Shown: positions 33,957-42,703 of the stretch, one piece after another
Position numbering within the stretch: the stretch's first letter is position 1
Layout: the number at the start of each line of letters is the position of its first letter
Assembly: GCF_013408295.1 (NCBI RefSeq)
Contig: NZ_JACBYQ010000001.1
Location: 434,001 to 498,000 of the forward strand
DNA: 64,000 nt
From: Psychromicrobium silvestre
GTDB lineage: Bacteria; Actinomycetota; Actinomycetes; Actinomycetales; Micrococcaceae
Reading direction: 5' to 3'
Program-made: the position numbers and the translations under genes
Notes under the pieces: model-generated
Told to the model about the DNA's origin: nothing
Seen by the model: the letters and a program-made list of their open reading frames with translations, nothing else
Database searches by the model: none

Positions 33957-34502
33957 ATGTTCAGTGAGGTCTGTACCGCAGCAATGGCTCGGCTTAGGAG
34001 TCAAGCTGAGCTGCAAATTCGATCGGGAATTATTGATCCTCGCATTCGGGAGCAGATGCGCGAGCCTCTGATCATCGACGAAGGAAGTCTGTACTTTGAA
34101 GACGAGATCCGGAACGTTGGTCGGGTCACATTGGAGTCAATGTGGTACGACGTTGATCGTGAGGCATTTGTTAACAAATTAGCCCTCGATTGGCTGATAA
34201 ATCAACCAGATCGGGTCGTGCAGAAACCTACCGCGGCTGACTTCGAAACTTTCGGAGTGCGTTGCGCCGCACAGGGCGTTATCCTTGCTAGAGCGGTGCT
34301 GACTTCGGCAAGGGCTATAACGGAACGACCGCAAATTGTGTATATTACTTTAGATTTTGAGAAGGGCGAATATGATGCCTGGTTCCCTACTGCAACATTC
34401 AGATTTACTGCTTATAGATTTGGAGTGACTCCCGGTGGCGAATGGATAAACATCGACCCAAAAGATCGCTCCTCGTATGTGATGTCGATCAGGCTTGAAT
34501 GA
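33957..34502 (+). CDS. Island protein of unknown function
   Basis: 181 residues with AAGGTGGG 4-5 bases before the ATG, the best start in the island. Mostly alpha/beta, no signal peptide or membrane segment; recognisable stretches are IDEGSLYFEDEI, MWYDVDREAFVNKLALDWL and ERPQIVYITLDFEKGEYDAWFP. No family recognised. Same strand as the other island ORFs, 62 bases after the preceding one, and followed by a terminator. Confidence 0.65.
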   Translation: MFSEVCTAAMARLRSQAELQIRSGIIDPRIREQMREPLIIDEGSLYFEDEIRNVGRVTLESMWYDVDREAFVNKLALDWLINQPDRVVQKPTAADFETFGVRCAAQGVILARAVLTSARAITERPQIVYITLDFEKGEYDAWFPTATFRFTAYRFGVTPGGEWINIDPKDRSSYVMSIRLE

Positions 34503-34505
34503 AGC

Positions 34506-34534
34506 CGAGAGCCCTTATTGGTTCTCGATTTTCT
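34506..34534 (+). terminator. Terminator of the 33957 ORF
   Basis: Stem CGAGAGCC (34506-34513) with GGTTCTCG (34520-34527), 7 of 8 paired, 6-base loop, then ATTTTCT. Starts 4 bases after the stop codon. Confidence 0.6.
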
Positions 34535-34547
34535 GATAATGGCGGAG

Positions 34548-34577
34548 TTCATAGAAAGTAAGAGAACTTTCTATGAA
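34548..34577. repeat. Perfect 12-base inverted repeat after the 33957 ORF
   Basis: TTCATAGAAAGT (34548-34559) pairs perfectly with 34566-34577 around a 6-base loop. It is a second hairpin only 14 bases after the terminator; TTT follows. It may be a backup terminator or an end of a lost mobile segment. Confidence 0.5.
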
Positions 34578-34717
34578 TTTGCGAGAAAGGGTGGAGGGTA
34601 ACGCTTAGAGCCAGTCATATTATAAGGTATTTTCTGTTGAGTTTTTTGTGAAAAACTTGGCACTTAGGATTCGCGTTGGATAACAATTTCGTTTGTTGAT
34701 ATTTTCTGGGAGTCGAC

Positions 34718-35224
34718 TTGTTGTCGTATTTAGGAAGTAAAATAATAAAATTTCTTGATTATAACTATGCGGATTTTCGTTGGGTGGTAGTGAGGAGGTT
34801 TTCCCTGGATTCCACCTTGAAAGAGAGGGATGTCTTGAGTGCTGTAGTAGCGCACCCCTATTATAGGGATGACTACTACAGCCCACTGGATGTTCTTCCC
34901 TCCGGAAGCGGGGAGGTTCATGGACCGTACATGGCCAGTTCGATTAGTTTTGGTAGCTTCGTTCGTGAGGGAGTCACGGATGCGGTTTCGAAAATATTGA
35001 CGTGGGCTAGGCAGGATGGCCCTCTAAGTGCGGAGTTAGAGGGCATCCTAGATAAGGATATTTTAACTAATTTTTCAGCAGGTCGATCAATATTTAGATT
35101 AGATATTTCCTCAATAGAGCTAGAATCGCCGCCCGTGGTTTCCAGATTAAGTGGATTTGTTGAATATGTGGTCTTTGATAAATCTAGTAGAAATCTGGAA
35201 CTTATAGTTTGTTCAGATGATTAG
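34718..35224 (+). CDS. Island protein of unknown function, paralogue of the 32341 ORF
   Basis: 168 residues, AT-rich. TTG 34718 (or TTG 34721) follows GGGAG by 5-8 bases. It is the diverged partner of the 32341 ORF, with conserved N-terminal II(R/K)F, internal RR, GPL, (Y/F)RL and GF(Y/V)EY(M/V)(I/V)F motifs and an acidic C-terminal (T/S)(E/D)D. Soluble, no signal. The two copies are separated by three unrelated ORFs, so this looks like old duplication in a cassette array. Confidence 0.65.
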   Translation: MLSYLGSKIIKFLDYNYADFRWVVVRRFSLDSTLKERDVLSAVVAHPYYRDDYYSPLDVLPSGSGEVHGPYMASSISFGSFVREGVTDAVSKILTWARQDGPLSAELEGILDKDILTNFSAGRSIFRLDISSIELESPPVVSRLSGFVEYVVFDKSSRNLELIVCSDD

Positions 35225-35453
35225 GTTTTGCGCGTTAATGCGGATCATACCTCGAGTCAAGTGTCGTGGGGCGGCGCGAGGTGCCTTATTGATAATAAAA
35301 CCTTAGCCAGGAGCACCAACGGTTAAACGGCAGTCGCTGAGGCGGCTCTTGAGATCGGTGACGCCTTAGGCAGCGGTCTGTGGCGGGGAAACCGCTGGGG
35401 AAATCGGTGCTGCGAGCCAAAGCCGTTCAGGAACACGGCCTAGTCGTAGCGAT

Positions 35454-35597
35454 CCTAGAAGGGTGGAATTCGACTCGCATCTATCCAATAATTTGGTGGT
35501 ACTGAAGAGCAACGGTGAGCTGCTGCTTCAGCCAGATTTCACCCGATTTGGATTGCCAGATTTTTTCGTCGATTCAGATGTTGATGACAATGGATAA
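35454..35597 (+). pseudogene. 3' remnant of a lost gene at the island's right edge
   Basis: A 47-codon frame without a start, protein-like in composition: RRVEFDSHLSNNLVVLKSN, then ELLLQPDFTRFGLPDFF and an acidic end before TAA. The rest of the 400-base gap (35225-35623) holds other short broken frames (for example ALEIGDALGSGLW near 35345, and KSVLRAKAVQEHGLVVAILEG near 35408 in another frame) but no intact gene. No family recognised. Confidence 0.3.
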
Positions 35598-35623
35598 CTT
35601 TGGGTCAATGATCTTAGCTGCGG

Positions 35624-37075
35624 TCACCAGGGACTCACCTTGTAATCCTTCAAGAAGCTCCCATGCAGATCCACCCCGGCCTCGCCCATCACGATCGGGT
35701 CGTAAACCCGCGCAGCCCCGTCCACCAGGTCCAGCGGTGCGTGGAAGCCCTCTTCGGCCAGCCGAATTTTGGTTTCATGCGGTCGTTCGTCGGTAATCCA
35801 GCCGGTGTCGACGGCGGTCATCAGGATGCCGTCGCTCTCCAGCATTTCGCCCGCCGAAGTCCGGGTCATCATGTTCAAGGATGCCTTGGCCATATTGGTG
35901 TGCGGATGTCCCGGCCCCTTATAAGCCCGGGCGAACTGCCCCTCCATCGCCGAGACATTGACGATGTACTTCCGCCGCGCGGCAGAGCGTCGCATGGCCG
36001 GGCGCAGCCGAGACACCAGTAGGAACGGCGCGGTGACATTGCACAATTGCACCTCCAACATTTCCAGCGGATCAACTTCCTCCACCACCTGAGTCCAAGA
36101 GTTGATGTGCCCGCGGTCAGGAATCAGTCCGCCAGCGTCAATAGCGGTCCCGGATAAGTGTCGATCCAAGGACGCCGAACCGCTAGAAAGCGCGAGCGAG
36201 GTCAGCGCGTCCGCAGCCAACACAGGATGCTCGCCCAGTGATGAAGCCAAAGCCAAGGGATGCTTATCGTGCGCATGCCCGAAGGTCAGCAGCCGGGGCC
36301 CGCCCGCAGCCTCGCTCAACGACGGCGGCAGGGGAGCGTTCTCCGCTTCAACGAGCGGTTGATAGGCGCCGGGACTGCGCCGCACGGTCTGCGCCGCATT
36401 ATTGATCAAGATGTCCAGCGGCTCGGCGGACAGCGAATCGGTCAGCGCAATTACCTGAGAAGGATCGCGCAGATCTATACCGACGATCTGCAAACGATGC
36501 AACCACTCAGCCGAATCCTCCATGGCCGCAAAACGCCTAGCCGCATCGTTCGGGAAGCGAGTGGTGATCGTGGTGTGGGCGCCATCGCGCAGCAGCCGCA
36601 GTGCGATATACATACCGATTTTGGCTCGGCCGCCGGTCAGCAGGGCACGCTTGCCGCTGAGGTTGGTGCGAGCGTCGCGCTTCGAATGGTTAAAGGCCGC
36701 GCACTCCGGGCAAAGCTGGTGGTAGAAGGCATCCACCTGGGTATAAGGCTGCTTGCAGATGTAGCAGGGCCGGGCGCGTTGCAGGAAGCCCGCCACCTCA
36801 CCCGTCGCCGAGGAAGCCAGCTTATTGCCCCGAGTCTCGTCATCGATCCGGTCCGGCGCGGCCGTTGCGGTCAGTGCTATGACGGCCTTATCCGCTTCGG
36901 CCACAGCGTCTCGCTTGACCACCCGGCGATGGCGCTTGACCGCCTTGAACATTTTGCCGGTGGCTCGGCGCACGGCAACATAACGCGGGTCTTCCTCGTC
37001 CAGCAGGTGGACGCTGCCCAACACGCGCAACGCGGTCTCAATGTCCTCGGAGCTTAGATCTTCGGTATTACTCAC
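35624..37075 (-). CDS. SDR oxidoreductase with N-terminal zinc-ribbon motif
   Basis: 483 residues. Residues 1-100 are helical and charged; C104-x2-C107 and C122-x2-C125 (PCYICK, LCPECA) form a probable zinc ribbon; the Rossmann fold starts at TGGRAKIG (147-154) with DILINNAAQT later. The YxxxK Tyr is replaced: K397 is present (NMAKASLN) but position -4 is T393. So it is a divergent SDR; its reaction is unknown. GTG start with TAAAGT 6 bases upstream (leaderless). Confidence 0.85.
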   Translation of the reverse strand: MSNTEDLSSEDIETALRVLGSVHLLDEEDPRYVAVRRATGKMFKAVKRHRRVVKRDAVAEADKAVIALTATAAPDRIDDETRGNKLASSATGEVAGFLQRARPCYICKQPYTQVDAFYHQLCPECAAFNHSKRDARTNLSGKRALLTGGRAKIGMYIALRLLRDGAHTTITTRFPNDAARRFAAMEDSAEWLHRLQIVGIDLRDPSQVIALTDSLSAEPLDILINNAAQTVRRSPGAYQPLVEAENAPLPPSLSEAAGGPRLLTFGHAHDKHPLALASSLGEHPVLAADALTSLALSSGSASLDRHLSGTAIDAGGLIPDRGHINSWTQVVEEVDPLEMLEVQLCNVTAPFLLVSRLRPAMRRSAARRKYIVNVSAMEGQFARAYKGPGHPHTNMAKASLNMMTRTSAGEMLESDGILMTAVDTGWITDERPHETKIRLAEEGFHAPLDLVDGAARVYDPIVMGEAGVDLHGSFLKDYKVSPW

Positions 37076-37098
37076 CCATCAACTTTAGACGCTGCCAG

Positions 37099-38448
37099 CT
37101 ACTGCGAAGTATCGGACTGAAGTTCCGGAGCGCTTTCGACGCCGGCCCCCACCTCAGGCGAGCCACCAACCGTGGCATCAGTCGCCGTCGAACCCCCGGC
37201 AGGAGTGGCCGCCTCGGGAACCAATTGGCCCTTGGTAAGCACGGTAATCCCGGACTCTGTCACCTTGAAACCCTGGGCAGCATCCTGCGCCGGATCAACG
37301 CCAATGGTCGCCCCGGCAGGAACCCGCACATTCTTATCCAGAATCGCCTTGCGCACCACGGCTCCGGGCCCAATGGAAACCTTATCCATTAGCACCGAAT
37401 CCTCAACCACAGCTCCCTCGGCCACAAAAACATCGTGCCCCAGCACGCTGCCGGTCACTGTTCCTCCGGAAATCACCACGCCATTGGAGACGATGGAATC
37501 CTCAGCGGTACCGGGGAAGGATTCACCGCGCACCAACTTGGCTGGCGGGGAAATGGACTGCCGGGTGTAGATCGGCCATTCCAGGTTGTACAGATTGAAG
37601 ACGGGCAGCGGCGAAATGAGATCCATCTGCGCATCGAAATAGGAATCCAGGGTCCCCACATCCCGCCAGTAATAGCGGTCGCGCTCGGTAGCACCGGGAA
37701 TGTCATTGTGATTGAAATCGTAGACCCCGGCCTCGCCGCGTTCCACGAAATAAGGAATGATGTCTCCGCCCATATCGTGCTTGGTGTCCAGCCGTTCGGC
37801 ATCGTGCTCCAGGGCTTGAAGCAGATCCTCGGTGTTGAAAACGTAGTTGCCCATCGAGGCCAAGAACTGGCTGGGATCCTCGGCGAGCCCGGCGGTGGAA
37901 GCAGGCTTTTCCACAAAAGCCGCGATTTTCGCCGGATCAGCCGGATCGCTTTCGATCACACCGAAGGACGGAGCCAGTTCCAGTGGCTGCCGCACTCCGG
38001 CCACGGTGACCGGCAGCCCGGAGGCAATATGCGCATCAACCATCTGGGAGAAATCCATCCGGTAAACGTGATCGGCGCCCACCACCACCACATAATCGGG
38101 CTGAGCATCGTGGATCAGGTTGAGCGATTGATAGATCGCATTGGCGCTGCCCAGGAACCAGCTCTTGCCCACCCGTTGCTGGGCGGGCACTGAAGCCACA
38201 TAGTTGCCGAGCAGATTCGACATCCGCCAGGTCTCGGAAATGTGCCTATCCAGCGAGTGCGATTTGTACTGCGTGAGTACCACCACTTGCCGATAACCGG
38301 AGTTGACTAGATTTGATAAAGCGAAATCGATCAGCCGGTAACCACCGGCAAAGGGCACTGCGGGCTTGGCCCGATCAGTGGTCAACGGCATCAGCCGATT
38401 CCCCTCGCCACCTGCCAACACAATAGCCAGAACCTTCGTTACCGCCAT
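37099..38448 (-). CDS. glgC: Glucose-1-phosphate adenylyltransferase
   Basis: Makes ADP-glucose from ATP and glucose 1-phosphate, the committed step of glycogen or maltose-1-phosphate synthesis. It has 449 residues: nucleotidyltransferase motif [13 protein letters not shown] at the N terminus, [27 protein letters not shown], and a left-handed beta-helix at about 300-400. A low-complexity Ala/Gly/Thr-rich tail of about 40 residues is extra. ATG 38448 is chosen (GGAGG upstream); the longer frame is rejected. Divergent from glgA. Confidence 0.95.
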   Translation of the reverse strand: MAVTKVLAIVLAGGEGNRLMPLTTDRAKPAVPFAGGYRLIDFALSNLVNSGYRQVVVLTQYKSHSLDRHISETWRMSNLLGNYVASVPAQQRVGKSWFLGSANAIYQSLNLIHDAQPDYVVVVGADHVYRMDFSQMVDAHIASGLPVTVAGVRQPLELAPSFGVIESDPADPAKIAAFVEKPASTAGLAEDPSQFLASMGNYVFNTEDLLQALEHDAERLDTKHDMGGDIIPYFVERGEAGVYDFNHNDIPGATERDRYYWRDVGTLDSYFDAQMDLISPLPVFNLYNLEWPIYTRQSISPPAKLVRGESFPGTAEDSIVSNGVVISGGTVTGSVLGHDVFVAEGAVVEDSVLMDKVSIGPGAVVRKAILDKNVRVPAGATIGVDPAQDAAQGFKVTESGITVLTKGQLVPEAATPAGGSTATDATVGGSPEVGAGVESAPELQSDTSQ

Positions 38449-38541
38449 CCTGATGCCTCCACGCCTGTCCCCAAATTCGGGGTGATAAGTTCCACATCGA
38501 ACATCTTCACAGTAGAACACGAACTGAGGAAGCACTACCGT

Positions 38542-39759
38542 ATGAGCATGCGCATCGACATTGTGACCAAAGAATTCCCGCCCGAGATCTACGGCGGAGC
38601 CGGAGTACACGTCGCGGAGCTAGCCAGAGTGCTGGCACCGCAGCTGGATTTGCGAGTCCGGGCCTTCGGCGCGCCGCGCCCAGAGGATTACGCCGGAGCC
38701 AAGGTTTCCTCCTACCAAACGCCCGCCGATCTTGCCGGGGATAATGCGGCCCTGCAAACCCTCGGGGTGGATCTGCGCATTGTGCCAGACATTGAGGGCG
38801 CAGATCTGGTGCATTCGCATACCTGGTACGCAAATATGGCGGGCCATCTGGCTTCCTTGCTACACGGCATTCCGCATGTGCTCAGCGCGCACTCGCTGGA
38901 ACCGCTTCGACCCTGGAAAGCCGAGCAGCTAGGCGGAGGTTATGCGCTCTCTTCCTGGGCGGAAAAGACTGCCTATGAAGCGGCGGCCGCCATTATTGCG
39001 GTCTCAGCGGGGATGCGCGAGGACATTCTGCGCAGCTATCCGGCAGTCGATCCGGCCAAGGTCAAAGTGGTGCACAACGGCATCGACGTGCTCACCTGGC
39101 AGCCCGCTGAGGATGAAGCGGAAACGGTCGACGGCGTGCGTCGGCTGGGAATTGATCCCTCCCGTCCCAGCGTGGTGTGGGTGGGCAGGGTCACCCGGCA
39201 GAAGGGGGTTCCCTATCTGCTGCGGGCGGCCCGTCTGCTGCCACCGGAGGTCCAACTGGTGCTGTGCGCCGGGGCAGCCGACACTCCGGAATTAGGTGCC
39301 GAGGTGAACGGGCTGATCGAGGAGCTGCGCGAAGCCCGCGGTGCCGATGGTGTAGTGGTGATCGAACGAATGCTGCCACGAGCGGAACTCATCCAGGTGC
39401 TCTCTACGGCCACAGTTTTCGCCTGCCCTTCGATCTACGAACCGCTGGGCATCGTCAATCTGGAAGCGATGGCTTGCGGCACTGCGGTAGTAGCCAGTGC
39501 CACCGGCGGTATCCCCGAGGTGATCGACGACGGCGTGACCGGGCTTTTGGTGCCTCTAGAACAGGTGAGTGATGGTACCGGAACGCCACTGGACCCGGAG
39601 ACCTTCGTTCGTGACCTCGCCGCCGCGCTGACCGCCGTCGTGAGTGATCCGGCGAAGGCAAAGCAAATGGGGGAGGCCGGTCGAGTGCGCGCCAAGGAGC
39701 ACTTCTCCTGGGACACCATCGCGCAAGAGACCATCGCGGTCTATCAAAGCGTGCTGTAA
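38542..39759 (+). CDS. glgA: Glycogen synthase, actinobacterial GlgM/GlgA type
   Basis: GT4-fold glycosyltransferase using ADP-glucose from GlgC. It has 405 residues with N-terminal [26 protein letters not shown] and the C-terminal [20 protein letters not shown] donor site. The mycobacterial homologue beside glgC (GlgM) makes maltose 1-phosphate for the GlgE pathway, so that product is possible here. ATG 38542 is chosen with GAGGAAGC upstream; the longer in-frame extension runs into the intergenic region. Confidence 0.92.
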   Translation: MSMRIDIVTKEFPPEIYGGAGVHVAELARVLAPQLDLRVRAFGAPRPEDYAGAKVSSYQTPADLAGDNAALQTLGVDLRIVPDIEGADLVHSHTWYANMAGHLASLLHGIPHVLSAHSLEPLRPWKAEQLGGGYALSSWAEKTAYEAAAAIIAVSAGMREDILRSYPAVDPAKVKVVHNGIDVLTWQPAEDEAETVDGVRRLGIDPSRPSVVWVGRVTRQKGVPYLLRAARLLPPEVQLVLCAGAADTPELGAEVNGLIEELREARGADGVVVIERMLPRAELIQVLSTATVFACPSIYEPLGIVNLEAMACGTAVVASATGGIPEVIDDGVTGLLVPLEQVSDGTGTPLDPETFVRDLAAALTAVVSDPAKAKQMGEAGRVRAKEHFSWDTIAQETIAVYQSVL

Positions 39760-39780
39760 ATCCCCAGCGAGTTCGCTCGG

Positions 39781-39814
39781 CGGGCGTCCAGCAGAACTAT
39801 CTCCTGGACGCCCG
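39781..39814. terminator. Hairpin between convergent glgA and acyl-CoA dehydrogenase genes
   Basis: Perfect 11-base stem (CGGGCGTCCAG 39781-39791 with 39804-39814), 12-base loop. No strong T tract on either side. The flank before it, AGCGAGTTCGCTCGGCGG, shares short words with the long hairpin at 15950-16027. Confidence 0.6.
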
Positions 39815-39841
39815 CTCGATAGGCGTCTCCGGCACCAGGCC

Positions 39842-41896
39842 TTAGCGCTTCTTGCTGGCTTGCTTCTGCTTGAGCAACAGGATCTTCTCGTCAATCGGGG
39901 CCGAGCCCGAGGCACGCTGCTTCCGGAAGTAATCGGCCGCTTCATCCTGGCGCAGCTTCTCCGCGCCGGAAGCAATCGGTGCCCGCAGATGCTCCTGGCC
40001 GTAACCGAAGGCATCCACCAAATCCAGAGCATGTGGCCGGATCTTCGTCAGCAAGCGGTTGATGTAGTCGCCAACGGTGCGTGCCCGCTGCATGGAGAGC
40101 CTGCCGTTCATCAGGTACCAGGAGAGGTGCTTCTCGATCAGGCCCAGTCCGAAGAGGTCACGAACCCAGGTCAGAACTTCCTTGGTCTGCGGATCGGAAA
40201 CCTTGGTCAAGCCCTCGGTGAAAGCCTCCCATTGCAGCAGCTCGGCGTGCGCTCGGGCGGCCTCAACCAGCTCATCCTGGTGCTGGTTAAAGATCGCGGC
40301 GGCCTTGGCCTGCGGCAGCTTCGCCGCGTCCTTGAGCGCATTGCCCACCTCGGCCACCATCGCCTCGACCCGCTCGGTCAGCAGTGCCCGCTGGCTCTCT
40401 TCATCCTTCAGCGCGATAGCGGAGCGTTGCACACTGCCGGTGTCGGCGACGAATTGGGCCACCTGGCGTAGACCGGTCTTGTTTACCGCCACATCGGCGG
40501 CTTGGTTGAAGGCAAAACGGGCCAGCACCCCGAAGTCCACATTGCGGAATTCTTTGGCGTAATCTGCCAGCAGTCGCTTGGCCACCAACTGCAGCAAGAT
40601 CGTATTATCGCCCTCGAAGGTGGCATAAATATCCAGATCGGCGCGCAGTGAGGCAAAGCGGTTCTCGATCAGGAAACCAGAACCGCCACAGGCTTCACGA
40701 GTCTCTTGCAAGGTATCCAAGGCGTGCCAGGTAGAGAGAGATTTGAGCGCTGCCGCCAGAGTCTCTAGGTCCTGCCGGTCTTCGTCTGTGTCATGCGCGC
40801 CGGAGAAAACGTCGTCAAACTTCTTGAGTAACTGCTCATGTGCAAAGCTCGCCGCGTAGGTGGTGGCCAGTCGGCTGAACAGCCTGCGCTGGTGCCGCTG
40901 ATAGTCCAGCAGCACCTCTTCTTCGGTATCCGAGCTGGCGTTGAACTGGCGGCGCTCGGAGGCATACTGGATGGCGATTTTGAGGGCGACCTTGGAAGCG
41001 GCGACGGCGGCTCCGTCCAGCGAGACACGCCCCTGCACCAAGGTGCCAATCATGGTGAAGAAACGGCGCCCCGGGCTGGCGATGGGGGAGCTGTAATTGC
41101 CTTCCGCATCGACGTTGCCGTAGCGATTGAGCAGGTTGGTGCGCGGTACCCGAACCTGGTCGAAATGCAGTCGGCCGTTGTCGATGCCGTTTAGCCCACC
41201 CTTAATGCCGTCGTCCTCGCCGCCGACTCCGGGCATGAACTCATGCGTCTGTGGATCGCGAAGCTGCACATAGAAGGCGTGCACGCCGTGGTTGACGCCC
41301 TTGGTCACGAGCTGAGCGAAGACGACGGCGGCCAGACCGTCGATCGCGGCGTTGCCAATGTAGTCCTTCCAGGCCGCACGGAAAGGTGTGTGGATGACGA
41401 ATTCCTCGGTGGCCTCGTCGTAGGTCGCCGTGGTGGCGATGGACGCCACATCGGAGCCGTGCCCGGTTTCGGTCATCGCGAAACTGCCAGGGATCTCCAG
41501 GCTCATAATGCCGGGAAGCCATTTATCCTGGTGCTCCTGGCTGCCCAGGTGCATCACCGCGGCGCCAAACAAACCCCACTGCACGCCCGCCTTGATCTGC
41601 AAGGAAGGATCGGCGGTCACCAATTCCTCAAAACCTGCGACATTACCGCCGTGATCCTCGCTGCCGCCCAGACGCTTCGGAAATGCTCGATGCACAGCCT
41701 TGGCATCTACCAGCAACTTGAGCTGGCCAAAGGCTCGCTCCCGATGCTCGAAATGGGTCAGTCCCTCGATCTTGTGCACATCCGGCAGAGCCGCAAGTTC
41801 ACGAGCTAGCTTGCGAGTTTCAGCCCATTGACCCAAAAGGATCTCGCCGAGTTCGGCAACGTTGATGCTCTCGTCCGAGGTGTGTGTTTCAGTCAT
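39842..41896 (-). CDS. Acyl-CoA dehydrogenase/oxidase family protein (FadE5-like position)
   Basis: 684 residues, larger than ordinary acyl-CoA dehydrogenases and in the range of acyl-CoA oxidase-like FAD enzymes. FAMTETGHGSDVASI (flavin/substrate loop), QYASERRQF and EACGGSGFLIENR are present. FAD-dependent alpha,beta-desaturation of acyl-CoA is expected. ATG 41896 overlaps the tetR stop in ATGACTGA, so the two are co-translated; the longer in-frame extension lies in tetR. Divergently faces the thiolase operon, as fadE5 does near fadA2-fabG4-htdX in mycobacteria. Confidence 0.88.
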   Translation of the reverse strand: MTETHTSDESINVAELGEILLGQWAETRKLARELAALPDVHKIEGLTHFEHRERAFGQLKLLVDAKAVHRAFPKRLGGSEDHGGNVAGFEELVTADPSLQIKAGVQWGLFGAAVMHLGSQEHQDKWLPGIMSLEIPGSFAMTETGHGSDVASIATTATYDEATEEFVIHTPFRAAWKDYIGNAAIDGLAAVVFAQLVTKGVNHGVHAFYVQLRDPQTHEFMPGVGGEDDGIKGGLNGIDNGRLHFDQVRVPRTNLLNRYGNVDAEGNYSSPIASPGRRFFTMIGTLVQGRVSLDGAAVAASKVALKIAIQYASERRQFNASSDTEEEVLLDYQRHQRRLFSRLATTYAASFAHEQLLKKFDDVFSGAHDTDEDRQDLETLAAALKSLSTWHALDTLQETREACGGSGFLIENRFASLRADLDIYATFEGDNTILLQLVAKRLLADYAKEFRNVDFGVLARFAFNQAADVAVNKTGLRQVAQFVADTGSVQRSAIALKDEESQRALLTERVEAMVAEVGNALKDAAKLPQAKAAAIFNQHQDELVEAARAHAELLQWEAFTEGLTKVSDPQTKEVLTWVRDLFGLGLIEKHLSWYLMNGRLSMQRARTVGDYINRLLTKIRPHALDLVDAFGYGQEHLRAPIASGAEKLRQDEAADYFRKQRASGSAPIDEKILLLKQKQASKKR

Positions 41897-42620
41897 GGAG
41901 TCCTTCATTCTTCCTTGAGATACTGCCGGGTTCAGGTGTTTTGAGTTGAGATTCAATGCCATTGAAAAGCCAGTGAGTAATCTGTTCCGCCATCTCTTCG
42001 GCGTTGGGACGGGCGTTGGAGCCACTGGCCGCACTATTGAGCCAGGATTCCCCCGCCGTGCGCACTAAGCCGATGGCCGCCGTCGGCCAATATCTGGCCA
42101 GCGGGGTTTCGGTGCCGCCCAGGTGCTCCCGCATGGGAGTGGCCACCATCGAGATGATCGCATCGAAGAAGCTACCCAATGCCCCGCTGGCGTGACCGAT
42201 ATCGGGTACCGGAAGGGCCGGGTTGGAGGAGCCTTGCGGGGAGCCGCTCTGGGTGGCGAAAGCGTAGACATTGGGGGAGGTCTGCGCCATCTGAAGATAG
42301 GCCGAAACCATGTTCTGTAAACCTTGCTGCGGGCTGCGAGCCGTTTTCGCGGCGGAGAGCACGGCCTCCTGCATTTGCCCGATCACCAAATCGCCCACCG
42401 CTTGCTGCAATCCGGCCTTATCCCCGAAGTAGCGATAGAAAACGGACTTGGAGGTTCCAGCGGCTGCCGCGATGTCCTCCATTGAGGCGTCCGGGCCTAG
42501 CCGGTGTACGGCTCGGCGGGCCGCTTTAATCAATTCGACCCGACGTTGTTCGCGATGGTTTGCCCAGCGCGCGGAGCGGCCATCTACGGATGGCTCGTCG
42601 ATCAGCTGGGCGGTGTTCAT
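41889..42620 (-). CDS. TetR family transcriptional regulator
   Basis: 243 residues: HTH near 35-75 (ELIKAARRAVHRLG, DIAAAAGTSKSVFYRYFGDKAGL) and a ligand domain. It probably represses both arms of the fatty-acid cluster with an acyl-CoA ligand. The ATG is directly adjacent to a 31-base palindrome whose half contains TACGCT 7 bases before the start, so its own transcript appears leaderless and autoregulated. Downstream gene is the acyl-CoA dehydrogenase, with 8-base overlap. Confidence 0.9.
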   Translation of the reverse strand: MNTAQLIDEPSVDGRSARWANHREQRRVELIKAARRAVHRLGPDASMEDIAAAAGTSKSVFYRYFGDKAGLQQAVGDLVIGQMQEAVLSAAKTARSPQQGLQNMVSAYLQMAQTSPNVYAFATQSGSPQGSSNPALPVPDIGHASGALGSFFDAIISMVATPMREHLGGTETPLARYWPTAAIGLVRTAGESWLNSAASGSNARPNAEEMAEQITHWLFNGIESQLKTPEPGSISRKNEGLHD

Positions 42621-42651
42621 GATACCCAGCGTATCAGGTACGCTAGGTATC
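42621..42651. promoter_or_regulatory. TetR operator overlapping two divergent -10 boxes
   Basis: Left half 42621-42633 and right half 42639-42651 are inverted repeats matching at 12 of 13 positions, with a 5-base spacer (TCAGG). Each half contains TACGCT, reading outward on opposite strands: on minus it lies 7 bases before the tetR ATG; on plus it predicts a start near 42652, 52 bases before the thiolase ATG. Confidence 0.75.
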
Positions 42652-42703
42652 AGTAATCCACTCGGGTGGGTCTCCGCCCGCGCCTTCGAATCAGGAGTCC
42701 TTC

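Noticed and set aside
34620-34886. Minus-strand 88-codon frame at the start of the 34718 ORF
   Set aside because: Overlaps the better supported plus-strand paralogue and has no ribosome site.
31493-35600. Island as prophage or integrative element
   Set aside because: No integrase, recombinase, phage gene, direct-repeat ends or tRNA insertion site was found.
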